A stretch of 64,000 nucleotides of DNA from Pholiota molesta (GCA_014925825.1 JACGCK010000030.1:124001-188000), one strand, 5' to 3'. Positions 23,845-35,928 are shown, numbered from the stretch's first letter. Notes: generated by a model not told the origin, from the letters alone. Numbers and translations: made by a program.

Positions 23845-23945
23845 CGGCTGCAGGTGCCAGGCAGGCGGGCGGCTGTAGGTGCCAGGCAGGCGGGAGGCTG
23901 CAGGTGCCAGGCAGGTGGGCGGCTGCAGGTGCCAGGCAGGTGGGT
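23845..23945. repeat. 25-bp tandem repeat, about four units
   Basis: Units of the form GCGGGCGGCTGCAGGTGCC followed by AGGCAG, with single-base variants. Confidence 0.85.
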
Positions 23946-24364
23946 GCAGGCGCGGTGAGGGGGGACGGCCAGCTAGCAGAACGCACGGCCGGCCAGCGAG
24001 CACAAACGACGGCCAGCGAGCAGAAGGCACGGCCAGCCAGCGAGCACCGAGCACGACGGACGGCCAGCGAGCACGGCGACCACGATGGACTGGATGGCGA
24101 GGGCGGTGGACGGTGGGGGCAACGGATGGCGAGGGCGGCAGCCACGGACGGGGGAGCAAGGACGAGCGTTCGCTCGTCCTATCTCTCCCCTCCTGTCTAT
24201 GCCTGTTGTATCTAATATATTCAATGCAGTAGTGTATACTTAATGAAATAAATGTTGTATATCAAGTAAAATCCACGGGAAAACGAGGAAAGCAACGGGA
24301 ATCGCGAGCAGGCGCCCGCGCTCGTAGCCGAAAACATCTAAAATTAGTTATTGCCCGCTAAATA

Positions 24365-24830
24365 TAGAGCGTCATCCATAAGCCCCCTGCTGAATCCACC
24401 CCTTCCCGCCCTCCCCGACGCGCGGAAACAGTTCCATTAGGTCCATACATTATTTATATACATTCCGCTTTTTTTTCCCGCCCCAAAACGCCCTCGACGC
24501 CGCCCTACAGCGAGCGCGGCCCCCCGAGCATCAAATCCTGCATTGTTTACACGTGTTAGGCTACAGCCCCAAGCGCCCGCCCCGCGCCCGCCCTCATCCA
24601 TAGCACCCTACACATCCCGCTACCCTTTTTGGGATACCCGGCACATAAACACCATCACCCGCTCATCTAGCCATCAATTTATTATCCCACGGCGCACCCA
24701 GCATGCCCCCCAAATCCCCTGCTAAAAGACCACTGGGTAACTCCTGGTGGGGATGTATCCTTGTTACTGGGTAGTTACCCACTTTTCATACATAATAGTA
24801 GCGTCTACAGGTGCATCACGTCGCTGGCTG
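24365..24830 (-). repeat. Inverted copy of the 19.3/20.3-kb terminal block
   Basis: On the opposite strand this matches the TTATGGATGACG, GCGGGAAAAAAA and CTGCAGCCTAACACA landmarks of the direct duplication. It is followed by the CTGCTAAAAGACCACTGGGTAAC block and the TAGCGTCTA end that match 20,330-20,425 reversed. Confidence 0.8.
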
Positions 24831-25419
24831 TGACCCTCGCTGGTAAGAGAGCCAGACCATCCCCAGACCATCCCTCCAACGAGGGATGGGAGGGCCCAAG
24901 GAGGGCCACACGACATCTGCAAGGAGGAGGATGTGTTGGTGGTGGTTAGGAGGTGGTAGGGGTAGTCGAGGGGTGGCGGCCAGCACAACGGCGGGGACGA
25001 GACTCGCCCCTACCCGCTCGCCCTGCATGCCTGCATCCACTTGCCCCTCATTTGCACCCGCGGCCTCTCACGTCCACCCGCCCGCCCCCTTGTCCCCACT
25101 CGCTGACCGCTGGCCTCCTCGCTGGCGCCGTTCCTACTCGCTGGCCGCCGTGCTTGCTGGTCACTGGTCGCTGGTCGTCCGTCCGTCGGTATGCGCGGCC
25201 GCGGCAAGTTACAAAGCCGGCCCACATCCCTCGTTGGAGGAAAGGGGAGCCACACGGCATAGGGTAGGCGGGGCGCCGTCGAGGCAGAGAGCCAACCCAT
25301 CTCTCGTTGGAGAGGAGGGTCGCACGGCGAGGTGGTGGTGGTGGTGGTGATTGGCAAGGGAGAGGGTAGTCGAGGGGTGGTGGCAGCGGCGGCGAGCGTG
25401 GTGAGGCGAGCAAGCTGAA

Positions 25420-25505
25420 ATCAACCAAGATTTGGTTGATTTCAGCTTTCAAGCTCCGCCTGAAACGACCGGCGAATGTATTGCCGGTCGTTTCGCCATA
25501 GTCGA
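25420..25505. repeat. Hairpin string at the left border of core 2
   Basis: GAAATCAACCA-loop-TGGTTGATTTC (11-bp stem) and GAAACGACCGGC-loop-GCCGGTCGTTTC (12-bp stem) flank a weaker TTCAAGC stem. Several stem positions differ from the 22,050 copy on both sides of the stem. Confidence 0.8.
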
Positions 25506-25509
25506 GGAC

Positions 25510-26180
25510 GCCGTTTGCGATGTCTATAGCTCTTAATGGCGCGTTTTTTGAGCTGTGGAACAATAGTTCCTTAGCATGAATACAATTATATTTAAGATTT
25601 GTCAAATTTGGGTAAAGATTGAGCTTGCAATAAGCAAAATCGTGAACGCGTGGTGATTTTCGGATTGACGCTGAAACTCTTCGAATGAAGATTGAACTTT
25701 TTAGGCAGATTTGGATTACTTATATGGCTACAAACTCTGTAAATAAATGATAGGCAATGTAAGGAATGCTTCCCAGTAATTTCTTTGCAAGAGAAACGAA
25801 TTTTAGGAACTCATACACGGAATCTACGGTACGCGTGGTGATTTTCGGATTGACGCCGAAACTTTTCGAATGAAGATTAATTTTTTATAAGAGATCTACA
25901 TTAGAGACATAGCTAAAAATTGTTTGAATGAAAGCTCAGGTATATTCAGAACAGTTTTCCAATAGTTTTCTGGCAGAAAATTAAATTTTATGAACTCATA
26001 CATGCAATCTACGAAAGATCGCTCAACTATGTGTTGAATTTCTAAAACTCATCTTGTCTCAAACTGAACGATGTAAGTATTGTGTCATTTAGCTTCAAGT
26101 ATATCAACCGGAGATATCTTAAATACGATTCAGTTGATTCTACATGACTTCTAGATAGTTAGTTTACACGTACATTCTAA
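25510..26180. repeat. AT-rich core 2 with two ~185-bp internal repeats
   Basis: A block beginning ACGCGTGGTGATTTTCGG occurs at 25,646 and again at 25,831. Both are followed by TTCGAATGAAGATT. It is the counterpart of the GTGGTGATCTTCG repeats in core 1. No gene seen. Confidence 0.7.
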
Positions 26181-26973
26181 TCTGACGTCGTCCGAGACGC
26201 CGTAGACGACGACCAGCAAGTTCGAAGACGCCGGGCCGGATTCCCGAGCCAATCGGGTGCCTCACGGAAATCCCCGGGAAGCGCGATCAACCATGTTGAA
26301 CATGGTTGATCTGTCTCTTCAACCACTCCCTCATCCCCCTCCACTCTCCACCGCTCTGCTTCTCCGCCGCCTCGCACGCCGTGTGCCCCTCCCCTCCAAC
26401 GAGGGATGTGGGCCGGCTCTGGACTTCGGTATCGCGGGCTCACACATGCATAGGGTGGCTGCTCTGCCGCCCTCCTCTAGGTCGTGCATCTGTTCGCGCG
26501 GCTCTTGCCTCGCCTCGTCTCCCTCTATTCGCTGCCCTCCTCTCGCAGCGGCCATCTTCTTGCCGTTTGCCCCTCCCCTCCAACGAGGGATGTGGGCCGG
26601 CTCTCTTTTTCATACCGAACGCTACCGCGGATGCGAGCGCCCAATTACTGCCGCCCGCCAGCCCCCGCCGTGTGCCCCTTCCCTCCAACGAGGGATGTGG
26701 CCCGGCTCGAAAGAACGATACAACCGAACGACCGACCGGATGGAGGCAGGCAAGACGGTGCAGGCGGGATATGTAGGGCGCAGGCCCAAGACGGTTGGTG
26801 CAGGTGCAAGGCGGCGGGTGCCAGCAGACACAAGGCAGTGGGTGCCGGCAGACACGAGGTGACGGGTGCCCGTAGGACCAGGCGGAGGGACAGCAGAGCG
26901 GGTGGTGGTAGCGCGAGCAAGGCGCAAGGATAGCGGAGTCTAGCGAGCACGGGGGCCGGTGCGAGCACCCCTA

Positions 26974-29494
26974 ACCAGCCTTGTCTGTTAATATTCTACA
27001 TGAAGTCATGGCTGTTACCCGGATAAAAATATTGCATCCAGAGAGGTAACTACCCACCTCACCTAGCTGGCTTTGAATAATTCTGCCCATTCCTGGTGCT
27101 CGCTGCTGGTCACTGGTGGCAGTGCTACTGCTCACTGTAGCTGCCACTGCTGCTCACTGTGCTCAACAGTGCCAAGCACTGCTCGTCGCTGTTTTCAGGG
27201 TCGTCCCAAAAAGGAAACAATCAAAAAAAGTCCAAAAGAAGAATGACAAATTTGTAAGCTTTTTTCCCCATCATTTGTCAGCACTTGACCATCTATCATT
27301 AGATTTGACCCATTTTGGGACTTTCTGCTCATTGGCCCATCAAATATGCCATCAAGGACCAAACACATGACCTGGCACCTAACCACATGACCACACATGA
27401 CTGGAAATGAGGCAGGGACCCTCCTAGGGGTGGGAAATGCCTAAAATAGCATTTTCCCAATATTATTGGAAATGCACCTGGGTAGCTGGTGCACCCTATA
27501 TGGGACCCACAGGGACCATATTATACCGAAAGATGCGGAATTAAATTCTAAATCGACCTGTGAAAGATCATATGGATAGCTTTATTGGTTCAGGCCCTAG
27601 AAGCGAATTACTATTTGGTAAATAAGCGCACACATTGATGGCTGCTTTCCTCCGCAACGCTGGGTCGTTTTCTATAATCAAAGCAGCTGTCTATAGGTAT
27701 CAAACGCGCGCTTCTAACGCGTCTTGATTATAATTTTCCGACCATTCCTCGCTCCGTAAAACGCTCCGGATAAATTTGCGCTCGCACCGCATTAGCGCCG
27801 GCTACGGTTACCATTCGCGCGCATATTATATCATAAAATAGGTTAATAAAACACCTTTCAACGGTACCCTACTCGTTGTGATTGAACAACTCTCCGGGCC
27901 CTATAAAGGAAATGGTTGTTGTAAATAGAATATTAACCGCGGATCGCGCCGGAACGCGCATAGGTCGTTTGATTCTCCTGAATTTACCGGATTTAATGAC
28001 ACCCTGATTATAGGGATCAGAGGCCGGGAAGGCACTGAACTGGACATGGGGATGGCCTGGATATTGCTTTGCTGGCCGGAAGATGCTATTTTTAGCGCTG
28101 CCGAGCACGGCCTCACCCAATCCGGGCATGGATTGGTGGCACTCTCCCCCTCCCCCTCATATTGGAAATTCATTTCCTCCCTCAATTCCTATCCAATTGC
28201 TTCGTTCTTTTTCTAATATTTAATATAAATATGGTACTATGGCCTATAGCATTTATGACCACTATAATACATGCAGCATTTGTTATTTCGATATCTCTGT
28301 ATTTTGGACACTGCATTTGGGGTTTTCACTGTATTTATGATGCTTATTGGCACATATAGAGCGGTGGAAAGCTAGAGGTAAGTACCTACTACAATTCTGG
28401 TAGTTTAGAAGTTCCTGGATACTGTCCTATAGCTCCAACCCATAAAGAGAGACATCACTGATATACTCCTTGATAAATCCATATCTCAGCCAATACTGTA
28501 GCTATAACCAAGTTCAAGCATCCATTAGAGTATTAGACATGTCTTCTTTAGTTCTGCCACTCAACAATTCTCTCTCAAGCATTTCATTGGTCATATGACA
28601 AGAATGGTTAAATATAGCAGAAATAGAGGTATTCTGCCTATAGCAATTCACATAACCATTCTAAAATTCTGTAGAGCTGGGATATTATAGCTCTCATCAA
28701 TATCTACATTATAGATAGGCCGGAAAGAATTGAGTGAGTGAGTGGAAAGATATTGTGGAAACATTCTACTGAAACATGATTTAAACATGTCTATGATAAG
28801 TAACATAGATAGCCTTGATCTATCCGATGTTTTGACTATTAATTCCACCATATATTTCCACTCACTTACTCTATTTCCTTCCGGCCTATCTTGAATTGAA
28901 GGTATTGATGAGAGCTATAACATCCTACCTCCATTGAATTTTAGAGTGCTTATGTGAATTACTATAGGCCAAATACCTCTATTTCTGCTATATTTAACCA
29001 TTCTTGTCATATGTCAATGAAATGATCTGAGAAAAATTTTTGAGTGAAGAACTAAAGAAGACCTGTATAATACTTAATGCACGCTTTAACTTGTTTATAG
29101 CTACAGTATTGGTTGAGATATGGATTTATCAAAGAGGATATACAGTAATGTCTCTCTTTGTGGATATGGAGCTATAGGACAGTATCCAGGTAGCTTCTAA
29201 ACTACCAGGAATTGTAGTAGGTACTTGCCTCTAGCTTTCTACTGCTCTATATGTGCCAATAAGCATCATAAATACAGTGAAAATCCCAAATGCAGTGTCC
29301 AAAATACAGAGATATCGAAATAACAAATGCTGCATGTATTATAGTGGTGGATAAATGCTATAGGCGCATAGTACCATACTTATATTAAATATTAGAAAAA
29401 GAACGAAGCAATTGCATATGAATTGAGGGAGGAAGTGAATTTCCAATATGAGGGGGAGGGGGAGAGTGCCACCAATCCATGCCCGGATTGGGTG
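26974..29494. mobile_element. Second, degraded copy of the foldback element
   Basis: The left arm starts CAGCCTTGTCTGTTAATATT and follows the 14.5-kb element through GCATCCAGAG, CACCTCACCTAGCTGGC, the GGGACCCTCCTAGGGGTGGG block and the GGTTAATAAAACACCTTTC block, with many small indels. The spacer lies near 28,740-28,850. The right arm is recognisable from about 28,850 but stops abruptly at GCCCGGATTGGGTG (about 29,494), so the outer ~1.2 kb of the right arm is missing. The open frames seen in the first copy are broken here. Confidence 0.8.
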
Positions 29495-32400
29495 ACACGG
29501 CGGACATTCAACTGTCAAGTCGGGCTGCCGCTTGCGCTGTTAGGTTATGCAGATATTTCCGGCGAGTATGCATTTGCCAGGTCACAATAATACCTGTCAC
29601 GCTGTTCTGTTTCTGCTCTCTTCCTCACTTTCTTCCGTTCATATCAAGACGCCTGAGCGAAATTTTGTACCCTACACCCTCCCATTTCTGAGGATAATGA
29701 TCCAGTGCATGTTCGGTGCCGAATTTTTGCAGATAGCATGACGTAGGGTCAAATGTGAGGCCTTGAGGCCTTGAGGCTTTGAAGTTTTGAAGTCCGTTGC
29801 AGCCAAGCATTCGGGACTTTCTCTAATACTTTCTAAGTCCGACGCACGCGTTCGCTGCTCCAACATTTCCACATTCCACTCTCATCGTGCAGAGGCGCAC
29901 GACACCATCGTCATTCATTCCCAAATTTGCCCTTTTTGCGATGGGTTTTCGAGTTTCCACGCGGCTTTCTAGGGATAGCACCTCGCACTCGCCACCGCAC
30001 AACGGCGTGTCTACCGGCGTACATCTAAGCGTCATCTCGAGGTTGTGCACTGGCAGTCCAGGACCCAGGACTCGCGCGTCATTCTCAAGGTCCCTATCCC
30101 TCTGTACGTACACCTCCAACCTGTCCCATATTCGATAGTATTGCCGCTCCCCTTGTATTTGCTAACCTATTGTTGCATGCAGATTCCGCTGCCGCTTTTC
30201 GCGTTCCTTAAGCCGCCACTTTCGTTCCCTATCGACATCCCCCGTCATCTCCAAGACCCTTCCATTCTGTCTGGTCCACCGCCCGCCTCCGCTCCAATCC
30301 CGAACCCAAATCCATGGCGATCCCTTGTCAACAGCTATCATCTGGCGGCCACGCCGCACATCAGGCATGCGTGCGACATCAGCTCGTACGAGCACCACAG
30401 CGCGCAGAACCCAGGTGTGTGTATCTCAACGCGTCTCTCCTCCTCTCAGCGGTACGCTTACAGCAGTCAGCTAGGCATCACGGTGCCGTACGGACACCGG
30501 AGCACAGTCAGCAGCAAGATGATAACGCTGGGAGACGAGACGATATACAGACACCGACACGACGACGCTGGGCTTCGGATGGACGACTCACGATGCGGCT
30601 AGGACGACAACGACTTGACTCACAAACGGGTATGGAACGGTGCGCCGCTGCGGGGAAATGTCAGTGAGCGCTACATTGGGTTCATCGTATACAAATTACT
30701 GACGGCGATATAGCTTTGAGCACGATAGCGCCGAGCCCCTGGATCTCCATGAGTGACGGACGCGTCACTGCAAAACACGGGAGCACGGAGATATGGAAAT
30801 GCTCGTCCGCAAGGCACCGATGACCTTCGAGGACGAGATGGGCAAACTGCCAAGTGCGGACCGACGATCGATGTCGCGGGAGATCTAGTGGATCCCTGGC
30901 AGCCAATATCAACGTAAGTACTCTTTCTCTGACATGAATTCTTATTTACTTACCTTGGCCATACCAGTCCAGCAGTCAATTTCAACCGCGCACAACACAA
31001 TGTTGCACATGCACGCAATGAAAACGCATTAGACGATTTATTTTGCACTTAGCTACTATCCTAATTCAACGACGCCCTCCAATACGTTTCATATAGGCTC
31101 ATGTAACAAAAAAAATGCGAGTTCATGACTTCACTCGCTTGTGAACTCACCAAATTTCTATTTGCTAACAATTTACGATATGCGGATCTCGTCTATAGAA
31201 GACTTCAAGTACCAGCAACTTCAGCATTCGCCACAACAGAGCCCATGACCATGACATCCGGTCTCCGCAGCTAGGCACTTTACTTTTAACTACATGGCGG
31301 GGCGCACCGCTCGCGACAAACACGTCGACAGCCGTCATCCACCATCCAATCATCGACCGCCCTTGACAATGAATCCACAGTGCAGAACGGACAGTCAAGG
31401 ACGACGATGAGAACGAAATAAGGGCGAGGAAAACGAAGATAAGGATACAGAGAAATGGGGGCACCTACAACCTTCCTGTATGCCTTTTTTTTCGTTGTTA
31501 TCGCCTTTATTCTAACGTTTCTTGCCAGCACGCGAATATGAAGGATTCTGCGATCCTGCTCAACTTTGCGATGTCACGAACGCGAGTTTTATGGTTTAAA
31601 AGCGACTTGAGCCCACGTCTAGGCTCACTTTTGTTTTCCCCCAAGTACAATCCCTGCCCATCACCTGGTCTGGCAAGACGACGACGCCCAATCGACGCCC
31701 ACGCCCTGCGAATCGCCACGTCTGAAGATGACGAATCCATCACAGCCGGCGTTCGGCGACGCAGGATGCGTCCACCACCTTCCAACTGCAACGATATTCG
31801 CGACGAGCGGGGCGTCGACAGCCCGACCGCCAACCGCCAACGACGCAGAGCCTACGGCCGACGAAGACGACGAGAACGAAACAGCGCCAACCACACTACC
31901 CTCATCCAGCCGCCGTCGCCATGTTCTCGCTAGCTCGAGCACCTATGAGCCCTAACGGCTCTGGGACTCCTGGCAAATGATGCAAGCCCTTATGCGGCTT
32001 GCATCGAATCGGACGCTATCATGCGGCGTTCGGCCGATGGGTTACCACAACGAGGAGCTTCACCCGACAACGAACATACCACCTCCTCTCCCGGTGGCCC
32101 GTCCAACGACGCGACAACGATATTCCCTCCCCGCGTTGTACCTGCCGCCAGCGCTGCTTCACTGCGCCCAAGTCCGCCCATTTCCCTGCAAAACACTGTG
32201 TACGACGACGAAGAGTCCGTCAGACCCGGGAGGCGTCGGCGTTGCTGGCAGAAACATCAACGTGAACGCCGTTATATTGTTCTGAAAGTACCACCTGTAG
32301 CTCCTCGCACCCGGCGTTTTCCAACTGCAGCCGCATTTGCGTCGTGAAAGCCACTTCCACTCCGCCTACTACCATTTTCAAGTATTACAATCGATAAACC

Positions 32401-32647
32401 GTTTTTCCAAATATAAATTGAGACTGTGATCGCTCAGTACCATGCTGGCTGCAAGCCATATTCGTCCACATCGATTGCCACCGAGCCCCCGCTAAAAAGT
32501 GTGAATAATTCTGTGAATTGCCCAAAGGCACGCTCCACACCTAATTAGACGCTGTTGAGCAAAAACTGCTGATTCATACCATAAGTATACATTTCTATAA
32601 TTTACAATCAAAAGGATTGCAAGACTTGAACATGGACCTAGTGTTTC
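29495..32647. other. CpG-rich stretch with tentative coding signal
   Basis: Several plus-strand segments look protein-like. About 30,180-30,410 has PLPLFAFLKPPLSFPIDIP. About 31,680-31,955 has SQPAFGDAGC and an Asp/Glu-rich part. 32,021-32,347 includes NTVYDDEESVRPGRRRR. A minus-strand frame at 29,823-30,119 is equally open. GC-rich DNA gives open frames by chance, and I could not link these segments with in-phase introns. They may be one disordered, Ser/Pro/Arg-rich protein or nothing. Confidence 0.35.
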
Positions 32648-35600
32648 TTAATCTCGATTATGATGTAAACTGTCAATGAGGACAGTGGTAGCTCTGCTAA
32701 TACCAAATGTACCAGCTGGTCGGGTATAGTATGCAATATGACCTATAATGTCATCTTGTTCAAGTATTTTGAAATCAAGGTGTTTCGGGTTACGGGTATA
32801 CGCAACTTCAGCAAGGAAGCCCGGACGTGATCGGTAGGGATTAAATTTTTCGTCATGGAGCGACAGAAATTTGTGTTGTGAGAGCACAATGAACATTTGT
32901 GAAATCCCGGTGTTGGGCGTGAACCTCCACATTGACTCAATATATCCAGACCCAGTCTCTTTTCCTCCAAAGTGCACAGAGCTGTTTCCAGGATGCATAT
33001 CAATCGTCGAGTAATCTCTATCTTTGTGCTTGAACTGACGAACAGGCACTGCGACAAGGGGAAGTACTCGTGCATTGTCTGGATGGGGAAAATCATTGGC
33101 ATGACGATATGCCACAGAGGGAGGGGGAGATCCAGTGTTTAGATGGGTGAGGATGGCTTCATAAACATTGGGTGGAATTTTCTTCAGTCCAGAACCACTT
33201 GGATCCTCTTTTTGAACAGGTTTTTGTAGGAGAATATCTGTGGCATTGGATTCAGAGGACTTTGGAAACAAGGAAGTGCTGCGAAGAAATGCCATAAGAC
33301 GCCCTCGCCTGCACATTTGGCGCAACATCGTGAAATCCAGTTCCCCTATCATGTGTAAAGTCAATTGACCGTTGATCATCATAGGATATAGAAAACATAC
33401 AAAGATGACTGTTAGTTTTTATATTTTGAAGACTGCCATTGTGTCTCTCACCAGCAAACTCACCCAATCGCATTAGCGGGCCCCAAAATTTCATCAATTC
33501 TGCGTTATGCATGGCATAATGGTGGTTAGGACGCGAACCGGATTTTGGAAACAGAAGTTTTGATGATTTGCGGTACTCGATATAGTGATGAAGATATTGT
33601 CCAGGAGAGGCTGGGGTTATTGAATACTTGCACAGAATGTTTGTACAGGTGACGAGGTCATGGAAATTTTGGAGTAGGTTGAGTGACTGTCCCCATATTT
33701 CGGGAAGCACGAGAGGCAGGAAGATGCTGAAGAGTGTAAACCACTGGTCTGCCTTCAATTTTCCATGTGATTTCTCTCCAAGGTTCGTTGGCGGTCGCTC
33801 TATCCAAGTCGGAATGACGGCATCTGATAAGCAAGCACGAATCTTGGAGAGTTCTGTAGCATTGAAGACACAAGTTGCTTCCCAAGAATTGTCATCGTCT
33901 TCATCTTCACCATCCTCAGAATCTGAATCGGAGTCAGGCTGAAAGTTGATATCCTCAGTATCGGAATCCTCTTCGTGTAGCAGTGTAGAAGCCTCTGAAC
34001 GTAGGCGGGTGGCATGGCTGGGACTGTCCTTAAAAAGCCGACTCTCCTCGTAAATTGATTCCATCTCTTCATCGAGAACATCTTCCCCAAGGTTAAGGTC
34101 GACCAGAGTATCAAGAGGATGAGGAGGGCCTAACTTGGAGGTTGTTTGGCCCAGTTCGACATTGTCACTGTCAACCTTGGAGGGCGCGATTCCAATACCC
34201 CACCAGACACGGACATGATGCTGGAGAACACCTTCCATCCAGTTGTGCATAATTCCAAGTAAAGTGTGACGAACAGGATCACCGTATGGTAATCCGTGTA
34301 AAGATGACCAGCGAACACCGTGCTGTTTGAAAATTTCATTGCGTTGTGTCTTTGTGGTGGCCTCTTTCCATTTAATTGCAGCAGACAAGACTTCTGGGCC
34401 GCTGCGTGCCTCCCAGGATAAATAATTTAGATCATCCATATCGGCATGTAAGAGTTTGCAGAATGAGCAGAAATGGTGAGATGCCACTCCCGCGAAACCA
34501 AGAGCCTTTCGTATGGCAAGCAAATCGCCGATGCGGGCTAAAAGCACTACACGTTTCTGGACACCCTGTGGATACTGATGTGTTTTGATCAGTTGACCAT
34601 CCCACATGGGTTTGAGCCGGTCAACAATTGGATCAGCGACAGCAGTGATTGTGATCATATTAGGCTCTCTCGGAGGCGGTGTGATACCAGCGAAAAAAGT
34701 ATTTTCGGGCAGGTGCTGGATGTCAAAGGGCAGATTCAAGCAAAACATCATAATTGCTCCGCAGGATACCGACTTTCCAGCGATTTTGTTTGTGAAAGGA
34801 TTGAACCAATCAATGTAATAGCTGAAGGTGAGGTTTCCTGGCGTAGATGAGAACATCCCGAGGCTTTGCCATGCAGGACTGTCCATGATTGATCGCATAT
34901 CATGTGGAGAGGGATTATGAGCATAGGACTTGTCAATGATATCTTCGATTCCTGGCCGAGATAAAAAGAACTCAAGCCAGGACTCAAAGTCCTGGGTTGA
35001 GTATAGTCGACAGGGTACAAGGCGTGAGCCACCTCGAGTCGATCGTGTTGTCCATAGTTTCTCACCGCATTCTTTAGATCGCCGTGTTTCACGTTGGGTA
35101 CAGACTTGAGGTAAGGAGTTCAGATCGTACTTGAAAAAACATTTTGGGCAACATATAGATCGGATAATGACAGGTTCAAGGGAGAGAGCAGACATGGCGG
35201 TGCGAATATCATGGGGTAGGTTTAATGGTGAAAGAGTGGTGTCTTGATCTTTACCCAACCGGAGCGAGAGAAGGCCACCGAGTTCAATGGCCATTTGTAC
35301 AATGACGCTTAGTACCTTCAAGAGTCGAGAAGTCGAGGCGCGGCTAAGGCCACATACTAGATGGAGCCAAGCTGCCAATGCGCACACAGTGACGAATAAT
35401 GATTTCCTCATGGTAGCAATACCTTCATTGTTCAAAGGCGTCAGCATTTTACGATAACACAGCTGTGATACAACACGTACGACCCTCTCCTTCACTCGTC
35501 ACAGTCTGTCGCGGGGTTGGGGGTGCAATTACATGATCTGTTGATTGCTGTCAGAGTTCACGATTAGCATCCATTTCGCCAAGTCAGTACTCAGTAAGCA

Positions 35601-35928
35601 TAAGACGTACTGAAAAGGGTCCTGTCTGCGGAAGTGAAGGACTATCTTGGTCTGAATTAACATCGTTCTTTCGATGATATCGACGACTCGACTCCGCCAC
35701 ATATTTTCCGGGTAGAGGCTGGCCAAAGGGGTTCGCAGCAACCTCAGACTTGCAGCATGTGCAATTGCAGAGAACGCGAGGCCGTATAGCGGCGGGCATA
35801 AAGCTTGTGGACTGAACACAATTTGAATAAGGTCGTATAGTCTCGATACCAGACCGTGATGTTCGTTCCAAAAAGGGTATCTCGCTCAGATCAGCCAGAT
35901 CATTCAAAAATGATGGCGCGGAGCTCAC
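32648..35928 (-). CDS. Tnp2-family (CACTA-type) transposase
   Basis: Exons 35928-35611, 35547-35481, 35422-33401 and 33345-32648 join through introns of 63, 58 and 55 nt with all phases agreeing. This gives 1,034 codons without a stop, the usual length for the family. The N-terminus holds a small Cys cluster (CNCTCC, residues about 54-59) ahead of a YHRKND segment. The transposase core includes FFAGITPPPREPN (about 370), HHFCSFCKLLHAD, then RWSSLHGLPYGDPVRHTLLG and IMHNWMEGVLQHHVRVWWGI (about 505-535). The C-terminus after the last intron has ELDFTMLRQMCRRGRLMAFL and an acidic/aromatic tail. Tnp2 proteins cut and paste CACTA elements in the nucleus through an RNase-H-like DDE fold. I did not find CACTA termini or a companion gene, so the element borders are unknown. 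The open frame suggests recent activity. Confidence 0.92.

Larger units (their letters stand above)
19322..24830. mobile_element. Composite inverted-repeat unit 1 with an AT-rich core
   Basis: The left flank (19.3-22.16 kb) and right flank (22.79-24.83 kb) carry the same sequence classes in opposite orientation: the terminal block with GACGCTA, the GCGGGAAAAAAA block, GCTGGCCGTC-type tandem repeats and the ~40-bp motif. They enclose an AT-rich core of about 630 bp at 22,160-22,790. No transposase or other credible gene is visible; the long open frames here occur on both strands over tandem repeats. The architecture resembles foldback transposons, but the borders are not sharply defined and no target duplication was found. 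Confidence is in the structure rather than the mechanism. Confidence 0.6.
24869..26706. repeat. ~40-bp motif copies in unit 2
   Basis: Plus-oriented copies at 25216-25258 and (degenerate) 25291-25329. Minus-oriented copies at about 26378-26416, 26562-26600 and 26667-26706. A hairpin variant CATCCCTC-CAAC-GAGGGATG is at 24869-24888. Confidence 0.85.
24840..26720. mobile_element. Composite inverted-repeat unit 2 with an AT-rich core
   Basis: Same plan as unit 1 but shorter: a GC-rich left flank with plus-oriented motif copies, a three-hairpin border at about 25,420-25,505, an AT-rich core at about 25,510-26,180, a perfect ATCAACCATGTT palindrome at about 26,285, and a GC-rich right flank with minus-oriented motif copies. 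The left flank 24,905-25,215 parallels 21,615-21,910. No gene seen. Confidence 0.6.

Noticed and set aside
23032..24159. Long open frames (about 300 codons) on both strands
   Set aside because: They are produced by a 16-bp GC-rich tandem repeat that lacks stops in all frames; no splice structure and no domain.
19322..26720. LTR retrotransposon or rDNA
   Set aside because: No reverse transcriptase, integrase, primer-binding site or rRNA-like sequence was recognised; the repeats are inverted around AT-rich cores.
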